A stretch of 64,000 nucleotides of DNA, taken from contig NZ_CP013480.3 in assembly GCF_001465545.3 (NCBI RefSeq), positions 4,588,001-4,652,000 on the forward strand, written 5' to 3'. Source of the DNA: Pandoraea norimbergensis. Lineage in GTDB: Bacteria; Pseudomonadota; Gammaproteobacteria; Burkholderiales; Burkholderiaceae. The notes beneath the pieces are model-generated. The model saw only the letters and a program-made list of their open reading frames with translations. It did not search any database and had not been told where the DNA came from. Within the stretch, counting starts at the first letter, position 1, and each line of letters begins with the position of its first letter. This document shows, one piece after another, positions 10,701-18,920 of this stretch. The translations under genes and the position numbers were made by a program.

Positions 10701-13700
10701 AAACCTGCGAGGTCAAAGTTGTCATTGAGCAGCAGGTTGCCGCCATTGAAATGCACATCGGCGCTGGTGCTCACGATGTTGCCCACGCCACCGCCAAAGC
10801 CCGTGAGCGTACCGAACGTCGAGTCGGTGGCACCGCTGATGCGCAGATCATTGTTCGAGCGATTGATGATCCAGCCCGCAATCGTGCCCGCATTATTGAT
10901 CTGACCGATGCTGGCGCCCGCGACCTGATTCGAGATCGCGCCGCCGAGCGCGGTGATCACACCGCCCGCGAGGTTGTTGATCGTGTTGATCCGGTCGGAG
11001 TTCATGATCGCGTAGTAATCGCCCGTGATCAGACCCGCGTTGTTGATCGCACCAATCGTGCCGCCGTACACCGTGCCGGCAATGGTCAACGTGCTGTTCT
11101 GAATCCCGGAGGAGAATCCGCCGCCAGTCCCCGAGATCTTGCCGCCAGCGAGGTTGTTGATGGTCCCAATGGTGCCGCCGAAATTCCCGACACCGTACGC
11201 CGTTGAGCTGAAGATCGTGCCGCCGTCTCCCGCAATGGTGCCACTGTTCGTCAGTGTGCCGAGCGAGGTAACCGGTGTGGCATTGCCCGACGCCCAGTTC
11301 ACGAGCCCGCTATACCCGCTGATCAGCCCGGTATTGGTGAGCAAGCCGAACTGTCCGGTGTTGACCATACCCACCGCATTCGCCGTGCCATCCGTCGCTG
11401 AAATCGTGCCGGTGTTCACGGCGGACGAGATCACGCCGCTGTTGTACACGCCCGACATCCTGCCGGAGATGAGACCGTCGTTTTCCAGACGGGTCATCTC
11501 CGTCACGCTATTGATCCCGGACATGTTGTCCGAAACCAATGTACCGCCGTTGAACATCGAACCGACCACACCGCCGTTGTAGAGGGCCGAACTGGTCGCG
11601 CCTGTCGAATGAATCAGGCCATTGTTCTCGATGCGGGCAATGCCGCCACCGTTAGTGCCAACGGACAGTGCCGATGTACCCGTGAGCGTGCCATTGTTCG
11701 TAAGCGTACCGAGCGAGCCGTTGATCGACCCAAAGGTCGTCCCCGTGACGGTGAGGTTTGCCCCGTCAAATGTCCACGATGGCGATGCATCGATCGGCGT
11801 GCCTGCCACCAGCGGCGTCGTGCCGGCGATGGTACCGAGGTAGTTCGGCGAGAAAATGGTGACGACCAGGTCGATCTTGGCGCCATTGCCCACACGCGCA
11901 CCGCTCGCGGACAACGACGGATAGCCGTTCACGACATAGCGAAGCGTCGCTTCGTTGTAGTTACTGGTGCCCGCTGTATCGATAACGACGTAACGCTGGC
12001 CGCCTGCAAAGGCATAGCCCAGCGATTGCAGTGCAATCGTGGAACCCGGTGCAATATAAGTGTTGCCCGTGACGACCAGACGGCCGTAGCCGCTGTCAGT
12101 GCCGAAATTGCCCGTCGTGCTCGCCCCGCTCGCCACACCAATTTGCAACGTGCCCGTGGCCGCCTGCGTGTAGTTACCCGTCACCTGAAGCACGTTATTC
12201 ACCTGCACCACCGACGAATCGTTGTAAGCGGTACGCAAACCGGCCAGTTCGAGATTGTCGTTGAGCAGCAGGTTGCCGCCGTTGAAGCGCAAGTCGGCAC
12301 TGGTGCTAAAGATGGTGCCGACACTACCGCCAAAGCCTGTGAGCGTGCCGAACGTCGAGTCGGTGGCACCACTGATGCGCAGCGCATTCGGTGAGCGGTT
12401 GATGATCGCGCCCGCGATGGTGCCTGCGTTGCTGATCTGACCGATCGACGATGTCACTACCTGATTCGAAATAGCGGCGCCGACGCCGGTGATCAATCCG
12501 CCTGCGAGGTTGTTGATCGCGCCGATCGTGTAGTCGTTGCTGATGCCGTAGAAGCCGGAAATCACGCCGGCGTTGTTGATCGTGCCGATCGTTCCCTGAG
12601 TTGTCAGCGTGCCAACGGCAGCGCTCGTGTTGACGATCCCGCTGACAAACCCACTGGTGTCGGTCGCGGTAATCAAGCCACCGGCCTGATTGTTGATCGT
12701 TGTGATCGTGCCACCCAGGTTGCTCACGCCTCGCGCCGTGCCCGAAATCGTGCCGCTGTTCGTCAGCGTACTCAGCACTGAATTGGAATAGCCGTTCCCC
12801 CCGTTTGCCACGGCCCATTGGCCGGACATCTTCCCGCTGTTGACCGCGGTACCCAACGCACCGGTGTTGGCAAGACCACTCGTCGAGCCGGTAAGCGTGC
12901 CGCTGTTATCGAGACGCGTCAGCGAACCGCCGTTGTTCACTGCGGCAAACGCTACCGCGGAAACTTGCCCCCGATTGGTCAACGTCCCAATCGTGCCGCC
13001 ATTGAAGAGGCCAGAGTTACTCGGACCGGTTGCCGCGATGGTGCCGTCGTTTTCAATACTGGCGATATTGCCCGTACCAGCGACCGAAAACGCGTAAGTG
13101 CCGGTCAGGGTGCCCGTGTTCGTGATCGTCCCGAGGCTGCCCGCGATCGTGGCAAACGTCGTGCCCGTGACGGCGAGGTTCGAGCCGTCGAAGCTGAAGA
13201 CCGACGGCACGCTGGTGGGCGTGCCAACAGTCAGCCCATACAGGCCCCCCATCGTGGCGTCATAGTTCGGACCGAGCAATGTGACGACGAGATCCTGGCG
13301 CCCGTTGATGAGCAGTTGCGCGCCGCTACCCGTGAGTGTCGGGTTGCTGACAAGGTAGTTCAACGCGCCGGCATTGTAAGTGGCGGTATCCGCGTCGATG
13401 ACGATAAAGCGCTGACCGGCCGCCAGCGTGTAGCCCATCGACTTGATCGAGACGGTCGAGCCCGCCGCCACCGTTGCGTTGCCATAGACCAGCAATCGAC
13501 CGTAGCCGAAATCCGTCTGAATATTGCCTGTCGTGACGGCACCGTTCGCCACACCGACTTCGAGCGTGCCGCCTGCGTCCTGCTGATAGTTACCGTAGAC
13601 CGGGATCATCCCGTCGAGGTGCAACGTGGCGCCGCTGTTGTACAACGTGCGCATGCCAATCAGATCGACGGCTTCGTTCAGCACGATGTTGCCGCTGCTC

Positions 13701-15538
13701 AGTCGCAAATTCGAATTGGCGTTCATGATGCTTCCCATGAACGTGCCATACGTGCTGCCCGTGCCACCCGTGATCGTCAGATCTTGCATCCCGAGGTGCA
13801 CAACGTCACCTTGAATGACACCCGCGTTGTTGATCGTGCCGATCCCGCCGGTGCCCGAAACGATGGCAGCCATACCCCCGAAGATCGTCCCGCCTGCCAG
13901 GTTGCTGATCAACCCGATCGTGCCGTAGCTGTTGTTGATCCCGTACGTATCGCCCGAAATCAAGCCGCCATTGGTGATCGTGCCGATCGTGGCATTAAAG
14001 GTCGTTCCCCCGACGAGGTAGCCCGAATTGTCGATACCGTGAACTTGGCTGCCACTGCCCGAACCCGAAATCGTCCCTGCGGCGGCGTTACCGTTCGCGC
14101 CCGCGTTGACGATCGACGTGATGGTACCCCCGAGGTTTCGCACCCCCGCGCTCTGCCCGAAAATCGTGCCTGCGTTGGTCAGCGTGCCGATGGAGTGCCC
14201 GCTGCCATCGTTGAACACGCCAAGATCCGACTGGATCAGCCCGCCGCTTGCGTTGCTCAGTGAATCAATGCGATTGGCGTTATACACGCCACTGCTGCCG
14301 TTACCGGCCACAGAACTGGCAAGGATCTGCCCGCTGTTCGACAGCGTGCCGAGAATGCCGTAGTTCTGCACACCGTTGGCCACCGCCGCAGTAGTTTTGC
14401 CCTGAATCGCGCCGGTGTTGGTCAACGTCCCCATTCGCGAGGTGTTGACCACCCCGACCGAATTGCCAGCAATCACGCCCGCATTGTCGATCGACGTGAT
14501 GGTGCTCAGATTCTGGACACCGAAAACACCACCCGAGATACTCCCGCTATTTTCGATCGCGGAAATCAAGCCAAGGGCGTTGCGGACCCCGTACGAGCCA
14601 GTGCCCGAAATCACACCCGACGCGTTGTTGTGAATCGTGCCGATCGTCGATGCGTTGGCAATACCGACATCCGTCCCGGTGATCACACCGGAGTTCTCGA
14701 CACGATCGAGCGCGCCGTTCACCGTAGTGCTGCCGACGTACGCGGTCGTGTTGAGAATGCCGACCTGCCCCTTGATCGTGCCCGTCGCGGATCCGGCAAC
14801 GTTGTTCGCGATCGTGCCGATCGTCCCGCCCGTGTTGCTGATGCCGTTGGTGCCGCCGGAAATCGTACCGGTGTTGCCGATGTTATTGAGTTTGGCAGGC
14901 ACGGCAGGGTCCGCTGCCGCCACGGAAACGCCGTTGCCGCGGTCGCTCGCGCCGGCGATGGCGCCGGTATTCGTCAGCGTCCCAACAGTGCCCGAGACCT
15001 GAACGGCAGCCGCGTTGAACAAGCCATTCGAAATCAAGCCATTGTTGACGATCGAGCCCAGCGCCCCGGCGACGGTCACGCCAGTTTGTGTGGCCGAGAT
15101 GGTGCCATTGTTCGTCAGACCCGACTGATTCGACAGGACGCTGTCTGCCGTAATGGCAACGCCCTCTGTGCCGCCGGAGATCGCGGCGCCAGCGCCAACC
15201 GCGATCTGCCCAGTCAGGTTGTTGAAGTTCACCGTCTTAACGCCGGACATCGAGACGTTCAGATCGGTACCGTTCCAGTCCCACACGGGGAACCACCCCG
15301 TTGCGGTGCCGGGGTTCAGCGCGTAACCGCTGTTATCCGATTGGGTGAGGATCCCCGCGTAGGGCGGCACCGCATGAGCCACCCCCGACAGTACCGCGAG
15401 TGCTGCGGCCGCGGCCGCCTTGCGCGCCCGGCGACGATCGACCGAACGCGACTTGCCGCTATGGCCGCACGCGATTTCCGATGCGACCTGATACATGCCA
15501 AGACTGGCGCTCCACACCACGCGGTAGACGTGATTCAT
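7715..15538 (-). CDS. Giant type V autotransporter with ESPR signal, repetitive passenger and beta-barrel
   Basis: 2607 residues. Residues 1-30 (MNHVYRVVWSASLGMYQVAS...) are the extended signal peptide region of large autotransporters; the signal ends near AHA at residue 57. The passenger is rich in Asn, Gly, Ser and Thr, and consists of N.GTI/G.I.N.G repeats typical of a beta-helix. It contains four large modules with the anchor GYGRLVV.GN. A Gly/Asn linker precedes a C-terminal autotransporter barrel (about residues 2325-2607) ending in Phe. ATG at 15538 has AGGGG 6 bp upstream. Likely a surface adhesin or biofilm factor. It has almost no cysteine, as expected. Ligand unknown. Confidence 0.93.
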   Translation of the reverse strand: MNHVYRVVWSASLGMYQVASEIACGHSGKSRSVDRRRARKAAAAAALAVLSGVAHAVPPYAGILTQSDNSGYALNPGTATGWFPVWDWNGTDLNVSMSGVKTVNFNNLTGQIAVGAGAAISGGTEGVAITADSVLSNQSGLTNNGTISATQTGVTVAGALGSIVNNGLISNGLFNAAAVQVSGTVGTLTNTGAIAGASDRGNGVSVAAADPAVPAKLNNIGNTGTISGGTNGISNTGGTIGTIANNVAGSATGTIKGQVGILNTTAYVGSTTVNGALDRVENSGVITGTDVGIANASTIGTIHNNASGVISGTGSYGVRNALGLISAIENSGSISGGVFGVQNLSTITSIDNAGVIAGNSVGVVNTSRMGTLTNTGAIQGKTTAAVANGVQNYGILGTLSNSGQILASSVAGNGSSGVYNANRIDSLSNASGGLIQSDLGVFNDGSGHSIGTLTNAGTIFGQSAGVRNLGGTITSIVNAGANGNAAAGTISGSGSGSQVHGIDNSGYLVGGTTFNATIGTITNGGLISGDTYGINNSYGTIGLISNLAGGTIFGGMAAIVSGTGGIGTINNAGVIQGDVVHLGMQDLTITGGTGSTYGTFMGSIMNANSNLRLSSGNIVLNEAVDLIGMRTLYNSGATLHLDGMIPVYGNYQQDAGGTLEVGVANGAVTTGNIQTDFGYGRLLVYGNATVAAGSTVSIKSMGYTLAAGQRFIVIDADTATYNAGALNYLVSNPTLTGSGAQLLINGRQDLVVTLLGPNYDATMGGLYGLTVGTPTSVPSVFSFDGSNLAVTGTTFATIAGSLGTITNTGTLTGTYAFSVAGTGNIASIENDGTIAATGPSNSGLFNGGTIGTLTNRGQVSAVAFAAVNNGGSLTRLDNSGTLTGSTSGLANTGALGTAVNSGKMSGQWAVANGGNGYSNSVLSTLTNSGTISGTARGVSNLGGTITTINNQAGGLITATDTSGFVSGIVNTSAAVGTLTTQGTIGTINNAGVISGFYGISNDYTIGAINNLAGGLITGVGAAISNQVVTSSIGQISNAGTIAGAIINRSPNALRISGATDSTFGTLTGFGGSVGTIFSTSADLRFNGGNLLLNDNLELAGLRTAYNDSSVVQVNNVLQVTGNYTQAATGTLQIGVASGASTTGNFGTDSGYGRLVVTGNTYIAPGSTIALQSLGYAFAGGQRYVVIDTAGTSNYNEATLRYVVNGYPSLSASGARVGNGAKIDLVVTIFSPNYLGTIAGTTPLVAGTPIDASPSWTFDGANLTVTGTTFGSINGSLGTLTNNGTLTGTSALSVGTNGGGIARIENNGLIHSTGATSSALYNGGVVGSMFNGGTLVSDNMSGINSVTEMTRLENDGLISGRMSGVYNSGVISSAVNTGTISATDGTANAVGMVNTGQFGLLTNTGLISGYSGLVNWASGNATPVTSLGTLTNSGTIAGDGGTIFSSTAYGVGNFGGTIGTINNLAGGKISGTGGGFSSGIQNSTLTIAGTVYGGTIGAINNAGLITGDYYAIMNSDRINTINNLAGGVITALGGAISNQVAGASIGQINNAGTIAGWIINRSNNDLRISGATDSTFGTLTGFGGGVGNIVSTSADVHFNGGNLLLNDNFDLAGLRTAYNDSSVLQVNRVLQVAGNYSQAAAGTLQIGVASGANTAGNFNTDSGYGRLVVSGNSYIAPGSTIALQSMGYAFAGGQRYVVIDTAGTSDYNEGTLRYVVNGYPTLIATGARVANGANNDLVVTLFMPTNVGTIGGNTPLVSGTPINASPVWAYDGANLTVTGTTFGSIGGALGTLTNNGTLTRLENSGLISGNTLAVNNNGVITSAVNTGTIAATDVSTYAIGLLSSGQIGSLSNSGLISGFNGILVTAAGNPTSSATLGTLTNSGTIAGASGTISNAAQGVSNFGGYIGAINNLAGGKITATGAGVPSGIGNSASVIAGTLYGGTIGAINNSGLITGDYYAISNSAQINTINNAAGGVITALGGAISNQVLGGTIGQINNAGTIAGWIINRSGTDLHISGATDSTFGTITGFSTYPGTIVSSNADVHFNGGNLLINNNFNLSGTRTAYNDSSVLQINRPLQVAGNYAQAAGATLQIGVAGNAVTTGDMTTDSGYGRLVVSGNTTLTSGSKVALQSLGYTFAAGQRYVVIDTAGTANYNADSLVYSVNGSTTLAATGASVANGTHQDLVVTLAQGSGNNGGNNGGNNGGSNGGTPGGSEGGNNGGQPSFDPRTNATIASSQNAVSSLRGLLGYTGVSDPQLLNLYNATLGSLSDKSTGSANRVGQQLAPAQHTRAAGAATFDSLGVVNSHVNSLRVAQAGGTGVATGDSASNWAAWGQAFGGHASQSARDGVDGYSANYGGLLVGADRAFGDHWRGGGAFQFSRTVINNDGSTSGNSTGVNGYGLIGYAAFTGEPWYVNLSGSVVMQRYDTKRIVTMQGFNGMANGNFNGQQYVASAEFGYPLAVGRAVVTPLASLTYSYLNQNSYTETGGNGAALSVGSASASSVRSALGAKFALPFETSYGSLVPELSLRWVHEYNRTRQATGASFAADPIGQTGFTTVGATPVSDLADVSLGLTLVRANNLTASVRYQLQAGSGFISHTGIVRVQQRF
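8873..8967 (-). repeat. Asn-Gly repeat linker inside autotransporter
   Basis: Near-identical 12-nt units (reading NNGG, SNGG, TPGG, SEGG on the minus strand) encode a flexible linker between the passenger and the barrel. The units are multiples of three, so copy changes would preserve the frame. Confidence 0.8.
9050..13700 (-). repeat. Four large passenger modules of about 1.3-1.5 kb
   Basis: The block with G.GRLLV/GYGRLVV, then AGQR.VVID and DLVVT, occurs four times, with anchors near 9200, 10550, 12085 and 13490. Copies 2 and 3 are most alike (both contain GSTIALQS and GYAFAGGQRYVVIDTAGTS). The first and last copies are more diverged. Confidence 0.8.
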
Positions 15539-15759
15539 CTGATTCCCCTAATAAGTATTCTTTTAATGCGACAGATTGCGAATTCGGTACGGTCCACGCC
15601 TGAACGTCCGTCAAATCAACGCAAAAGCTCCGCCACGCGGGCGAAGTCCGTTGATAAGGGGCGATGAAGGCGGGACGGTGCGCCGACGCTAGTGCGTCAT
15701 GACGCCAGACAAGTAGGTGAGTCGGTCGGGCAGGACGGAAAGCGCTGACGACGCGTTGT

Positions 15760-15796
15760 TTTGCCGTGCGGCAAAGGAAATTTGCGCTCGTGCAAA
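15760..15796 (-). promoter_or_regulatory. Two helically phased TTTGC-N6-GCAAA dyads (candidate operator)
   Basis: TTTGCCGTGCGGCAAA at 15760-15775 and TTTGCGCTCGTGCAAA at 15781-15796 share the pattern TTTGC-N6-GCAAA. Their starts are exactly 21 bp apart, two DNA turns. They lie 222-258 bp upstream of the autotransporter start. Confidence 0.55.
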
Positions 15797-15809
15797 AGCA
15801 GCAAACGCG

Positions 15810-15821
15810 TCAGACGTCTGA
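15810..15821. promoter_or_regulatory. Perfect 12-bp palindrome TCAGACGTCTGA
   Basis: Perfectly self-complementary and 14 bp beyond the phased dyads. It may be part of the same control region; function unknown. Confidence 0.4.
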
Positions 15822-15980
15822 AAAGCAGTACGAACCATTCGGACAACCCCGTTTTATTGACCCGCGCCGTCGATCAGCGCTGTGCGCTTGTTATATGCGG
15901 TAACTATTTTTAATTTCGCGAATACTTTCACAAGCTTTCACGACTGTCAATCGGGAATCAACAAAGGAAAATAAAGCATT

Positions 15981-15995
15981 GATTTCATTGAAATC
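15981..15995. promoter_or_regulatory. Perfect dyad GATTTCA-T-TGAAATC in AT-rich stretch
   Basis: Seven-base arms around one central base, inside the AT-rich part of the intergenic region. Shape fits an operator for a dimeric regulator; regulator and target are unknown. Confidence 0.45.
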
Positions 15996-16293
15996 TTCGT
16001 TGTCCAACCGAAACAACACTCGGTCAAAAAAATTTCCCAAAATATGTAACGGCAACGTAAGAAACGAGAAAACTCATCAAGACCTCGACCCTCCCGATTT
16101 AACTCCGGAAGTGCAACCTGAATGTGCAACCCCCTTTTGCTTACATGCGCCTTACATTTCGTCTCGAATCAAGCAATCCATATAAATCGGTACCCTGATC
16201 CGGGCGCCGTCAGCGCCGTTTCCGGGCTTCCGATACACTCGACTTCGTTGATCGTTGCCACTCCCGGGTCACTCTCGAAAAAGGAATTCACGC

Positions 16294-16839
16294 ATGAGCA
16301 CGAATATCGAAACCATCGCCGTCAACCGTAACGACGGCAGCCCGTCCAAGCTGGGCGATTACGCCGGCAAGGTACGTCTGGTGGTAAATGTCGCGTCAAA
16401 GTGCGGCCTGACGCCGCAATACGAAGGGCTGGAGCGTCTGTACGAAGACAAGCGCGGCGCGGGGCTTGAAGTGCTGGCTTTCCCTGCGAACAACTTCAAG
16501 GGACAAGAGCCGGGCACGGATCAGGAGATTCTGGATTTCTGCTCCACGCAGTACAACGTGACGTTCCCGCTGTTTGCCAAGATCTCTGTGCTCGGTGACG
16601 ACCGTCATCCGCTCTACGCGGCACTGGTCGATGCCAAGCCGGAAGCCACGGGCGAAGGCCCGTTCCGTGAACGTCTGAAAGGATTTGGCGTCGAGCGGGA
16701 GAACCCCGCCGATGTGCTGTGGAACTTCGAGAAGTTTCTGGTTGGCCGTAACGGCCAAGTCGTCGCGCGCTTCTCGCCCGACGTGAAGGCTGACGATCCG
16801 CGTCTGGTCGCCGCCATCGACGCCGAACTGGCCAAGTAA
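16294..16839 (+). CDS. Glutathione peroxidase family protein (peroxide reductase)
   Basis: 181 residues, normal family length. The peroxidatic cysteine is Cys37 in NVASKCG, the resolving cysteine is probably Cys83 (DFCSTQ), and the WNFEKFLVGR block supplies the Trp and Asn of the active site. The segment that is usually FPCNQF reads FPANNF, so the usual catalytic Gln is Asn67. It reduces peroxides, in bacteria mostly with thioredoxin. ATG at 16294 has AAGGA at 16281-16285. It stands alone and is convergent with the catabolic operon. Confidence 0.9.
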   Translation: MSTNIETIAVNRNDGSPSKLGDYAGKVRLVVNVASKCGLTPQYEGLERLYEDKRGAGLEVLAFPANNFKGQEPGTDQEILDFCSTQYNVTFPLFAKISVLGDDRHPLYAALVDAKPEATGEGPFRERLKGFGVERENPADVLWNFEKFLVGRNGQVVARFSPDVKADDPRLVAAIDAELAK

Positions 16840-16875
16840 GCCAGCGCGCCGAAAAGATTGGTGCGGATAGGTGCG

Positions 16876-16905
16876 GGCGCGCCGTTCCCCCCGGATCGGC
16901 GCGCC
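16876..16905. repeat. GC-rich 9-bp-arm inverted repeat between convergent genes
   Basis: GGCGCGCCG (16876-16884) and CGGCGCGCC (16897-16905) flank a 12-nt loop between the peroxidase stop and the end of the catabolic operon. No T-run follows, but the position suggests a transcription barrier for both. Confidence 0.5.
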
Positions 16906-16918
16906 TGCGATGACCGGC

Positions 16919-17890
16919 TCAGCGCTTGGCCGTGTCGGTCATGAACTTGCCGGTCGGCGCTTCGCCGCCCTTCTTCTGACGGCGCGACGTGCCGTCGATA
17001 CCACCATCCACGGCCCACTCCGCGAACACCGTCGGTCCCGGCTCGAAGTCGCGGGGCTGCCACTCCGGCGTCAACACGTCTTCGTCCGCGTAATACTCGA
17101 TCAGTGCACCGCACGGATTCTTGAAGTACCAGAAATACGCCGATGAGATCGGGTGACGGCCCGGGCCGAGTTGCGTCTCCCAGCCGCAACGATCGATGTG
17201 CATGCCGCCACCGAACACTTCGTGGATATCTCGCACCGTGAAAGCCACGTGGTTCAGCCCACGCTTTCCATTCGGCAACGCCAGCAAGAACAAATCATGG
17301 TGCCCGCCGTGCGGTGCGCAGCGCATGAACGCGCCGCGATCCGGATAACGGTCGGATAGCTCGAAGCCCAGCGTGTCCTCATAAAACTTCTGCGTCGCTG
17401 CAAGCGCATTGGTGAAGAACACCACATGCCCGACTTCAATCGGCTGCGCCCGCTCGTACACCGGGCTCGGCGTATTCACGCGCTGCGCGGGAATACCCCA
17501 CGGGTTCGTCGGCGCGCCCTGCACGTCCAGCGCCCGCTTGGTGCTCACTTCCACGCGCACGGCCAAACCGTTCGGGTCGATACATCCCGTGGCACCTTCT
17601 GCGAAGTAGTACCCCGGCTGCCCCGCCAGCTTGTCGGCAATGGCGGTGACCTCGTCGGCGGTCGCCACGCCCCACGTCACCTCACGCAGCGTCGGGCCCT
17701 CTTCCATCGCAGGCGGCAGCGACGGATCGTCGTGGCGCACGGCCAGCACACGGCCACCGTTGAGCGTTTCGAAACGCACGCGGTCGGCGTCGGAAGAGAC
17801 TTCTGTCAGGCCCCAGTCGGCGAGAAAGCGGCGGCAGGTGTCGAGGTCGGTCACCCCGTAAGTAATCTGTTCGATGCCCAGAATCGTCAT
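16919..17890 (-). CDS. VOC-family extradiol ring-cleavage dioxygenase
   Basis: 323-residue two-domain type I extradiol dioxygenase (2,3-dihydroxybiphenyl/catechol 2,3-dioxygenase fold). The C-terminal domain keeps the Fe(II) triad: His155 (VGHVVFF), His214 (GLNHVAF) and Glu265 (ALIEYYAD). The reaction is meta-cleavage of a catecholic ring by O2. It is the last gene of the minus-strand catabolic operon, 55 bp after the oxidoreductase gene, so it may act on the diol formed by the Rieske system. Which catechol is unknown. The tail after residue 275 (about 48 residues) is rich in charged residues. Confidence 0.88.
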   Translation of the reverse strand: MTILGIEQITYGVTDLDTCRRFLADWGLTEVSSDADRVRFETLNGGRVLAVRHDDPSLPPAMEEGPTLREVTWGVATADEVTAIADKLAGQPGYYFAEGATGCIDPNGLAVRVEVSTKRALDVQGAPTNPWGIPAQRVNTPSPVYERAQPIEVGHVVFFTNALAATQKFYEDTLGFELSDRYPDRGAFMRCAPHGGHHDLFLLALPNGKRGLNHVAFTVRDIHEVFGGGMHIDRCGWETQLGPGRHPISSAYFWYFKNPCGALIEYYADEDVLTPEWQPRDFEPGPTVFAEWAVDGGIDGTSRRQKKGGEAPTGKFMTDTAKR

Positions 17891-17910
17891 GGCAGTCTCG
17901 GGTGAGAAGT

Positions 17911-17940
17911 CGGGATAGGTCGGGATAGGTCGGGATAAAT
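17911..17940. repeat. Three tandem 10-bp repeats (CGGGATAGGT)
   Basis: Units at 17911-17920 and 17921-17930 are identical; the third (17931-17940) reads CGGGATAAAT. They fill most of the gap between the reductase stop and the dioxygenase start. Confidence 0.75.
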
Positions 17941-17945
17941 CGGTT

Positions 17946-18920
17946 TCAAAGATCCAACGTCAGACGGTCGCCCTTGCAACCGGACACGCAGATCATCATC
18001 ACGTTATTTGCAGCGCGCTCGCCCGCGCTCAGCACTGAGTCACGGTGATCCGGGCAGCCTTCCAGCACGCGTGTTTCGCACGCGCCGCAGATGCCTTCCA
18101 TGCAGTTGTGCTCGGCATCGATGCCCGCAGCAAGCAGCGTGTCGAGCAACGTTGCGCCCGCAGGTACGGCGATCTCCTTGCCGCTTTTCGCCAGCTTGAC
18201 GACATAGCCTTCGCTGGTCGCGGGCGGCGGCGCATCGGGTGCCGCCGCAAATCGTTCGATATGCACGTTGGCAATACCGGCGTCGGCACATGCCGCTTCG
18301 AAGGCGTCGAGCATTACGCCCGGGCCGCAGCAATAGGCATGCGTGCCGGCGGGTTGCCCGGCGAGGAAGCTCGCCAACGATGCCGGCTTGCCGCCCTGCT
18401 GATCGTCGAAGTGATAAGTGACGTCGCCACCCAGCGCGCGGATCTCGTCAATGAAAGCGGCCTGCTGTGCCGTGCGCGCGCAGTAGAGCAACTTCACGCT
18501 GCGGCCCAGCGCGCGCAGACGACGATACATGCACAGAATCGGCGTCACGCCGATGCCCCCCGCGACGAGTACCGTATGCGCTGCGCTCTCGTCGAGTTCG
18601 AAATGATTACGCGGCGCCGAAATATCGAGCGTCATGCCCACGCGGAAGTTGTCGTGGATGAAGCGCGACCCGCCGCGGCTCTTCGGATCGGCGAGGATGC
18701 CGAGCACGTAGCGGTTGTTCTCCCCCGGCGCATTCACGAGCGAATAGCTGCGCAGCAGCCCGCTCGGCAAGTGCAGATCGATGTGCGCACCCGGCGTGAA
18801 GTCCGGGAACGTGCTGGACTGCGCGTCGCCGCCAGCGGCAGGCACGAGTTCGATACTCATGATGCCGGCCGCCTCGTAGCGAAGCGTGCGCACCATGGCG
18901 CTCAGGTTTGACTTGCTCAT
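17946..18920 (-). CDS. Phthalate-dioxygenase-reductase-type oxidoreductase (FMN, NADH, 2Fe-2S)
   Basis: 324 residues. Order of domains is flavin-binding barrel, NAD(H)-binding domain (VLVAGGIGVTPILCM), and C-terminal plant-type ferredoxin. The [2Fe-2S] ligands are Cys273, Cys278, Cys281 and Cys311, matching the CX4CX2CX29C spacing of PDR/VanB enzymes. It passes electrons from NADH to the Rieske oxygenase encoded two genes upstream. ATG at 18920 is chosen because the upstream extension has no domain features. Confidence 0.92.
   Translation of the reverse strand: MSKSNLSAMVRTLRYEAAGIMSIELVPAAGGDAQSSTFPDFTPGAHIDLHLPSGLLRSYSLVNAPGENNRYVLGILADPKSRGGSRFIHDNFRVGMTLDISAPRNHFELDESAAHTVLVAGGIGVTPILCMYRRLRALGRSVKLLYCARTAQQAAFIDEIRALGGDVTYHFDDQQGGKPASLASFLAGQPAGTHAYCCGPGVMLDAFEAACADAGIANVHIERFAAAPDAPPPATSEGYVVKLAKSGKEIAVPAGATLLDTLLAAGIDAEHNCMEGICGACETRVLEGCPDHRDSVLSAGERAANNVMMICVSGCKGDRLTLDL

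Larger units (their letters stand above)
15539..16293. other. 755-bp intergenic region upstream of autotransporter and glutathione peroxidase
   Basis: No convincing gene. GC falls well below that of the neighbours from about 15880 to 16190. It holds several perfect dyads (15760-15821 and 15981-15995) and must contain the divergent promoters of the autotransporter and of the peroxidase. I could not place a confident -10/-35 pair. Confidence 0.6.

Noticed and set aside
7682-11206. 1174-codon open frame on the plus strand opposite the autotransporter
   Set aside because: It is an antisense frame kept open by high GC and the repeats. Its translation is a low-complexity Arg/His/Val composition with no domain, while the opposite strand has clear signal, repeats and barrel.
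8873-13700. Regular repeats that might look like a CRISPR array
   Set aside because: The repeats are in frame inside a protein, differ in length and have no constant repeat/spacer alternation or cas genes.
12818-14263. 481-codon plus-strand frame over the autotransporter passenger
   Set aside because: Same antisense artefact of the repetitive passenger.
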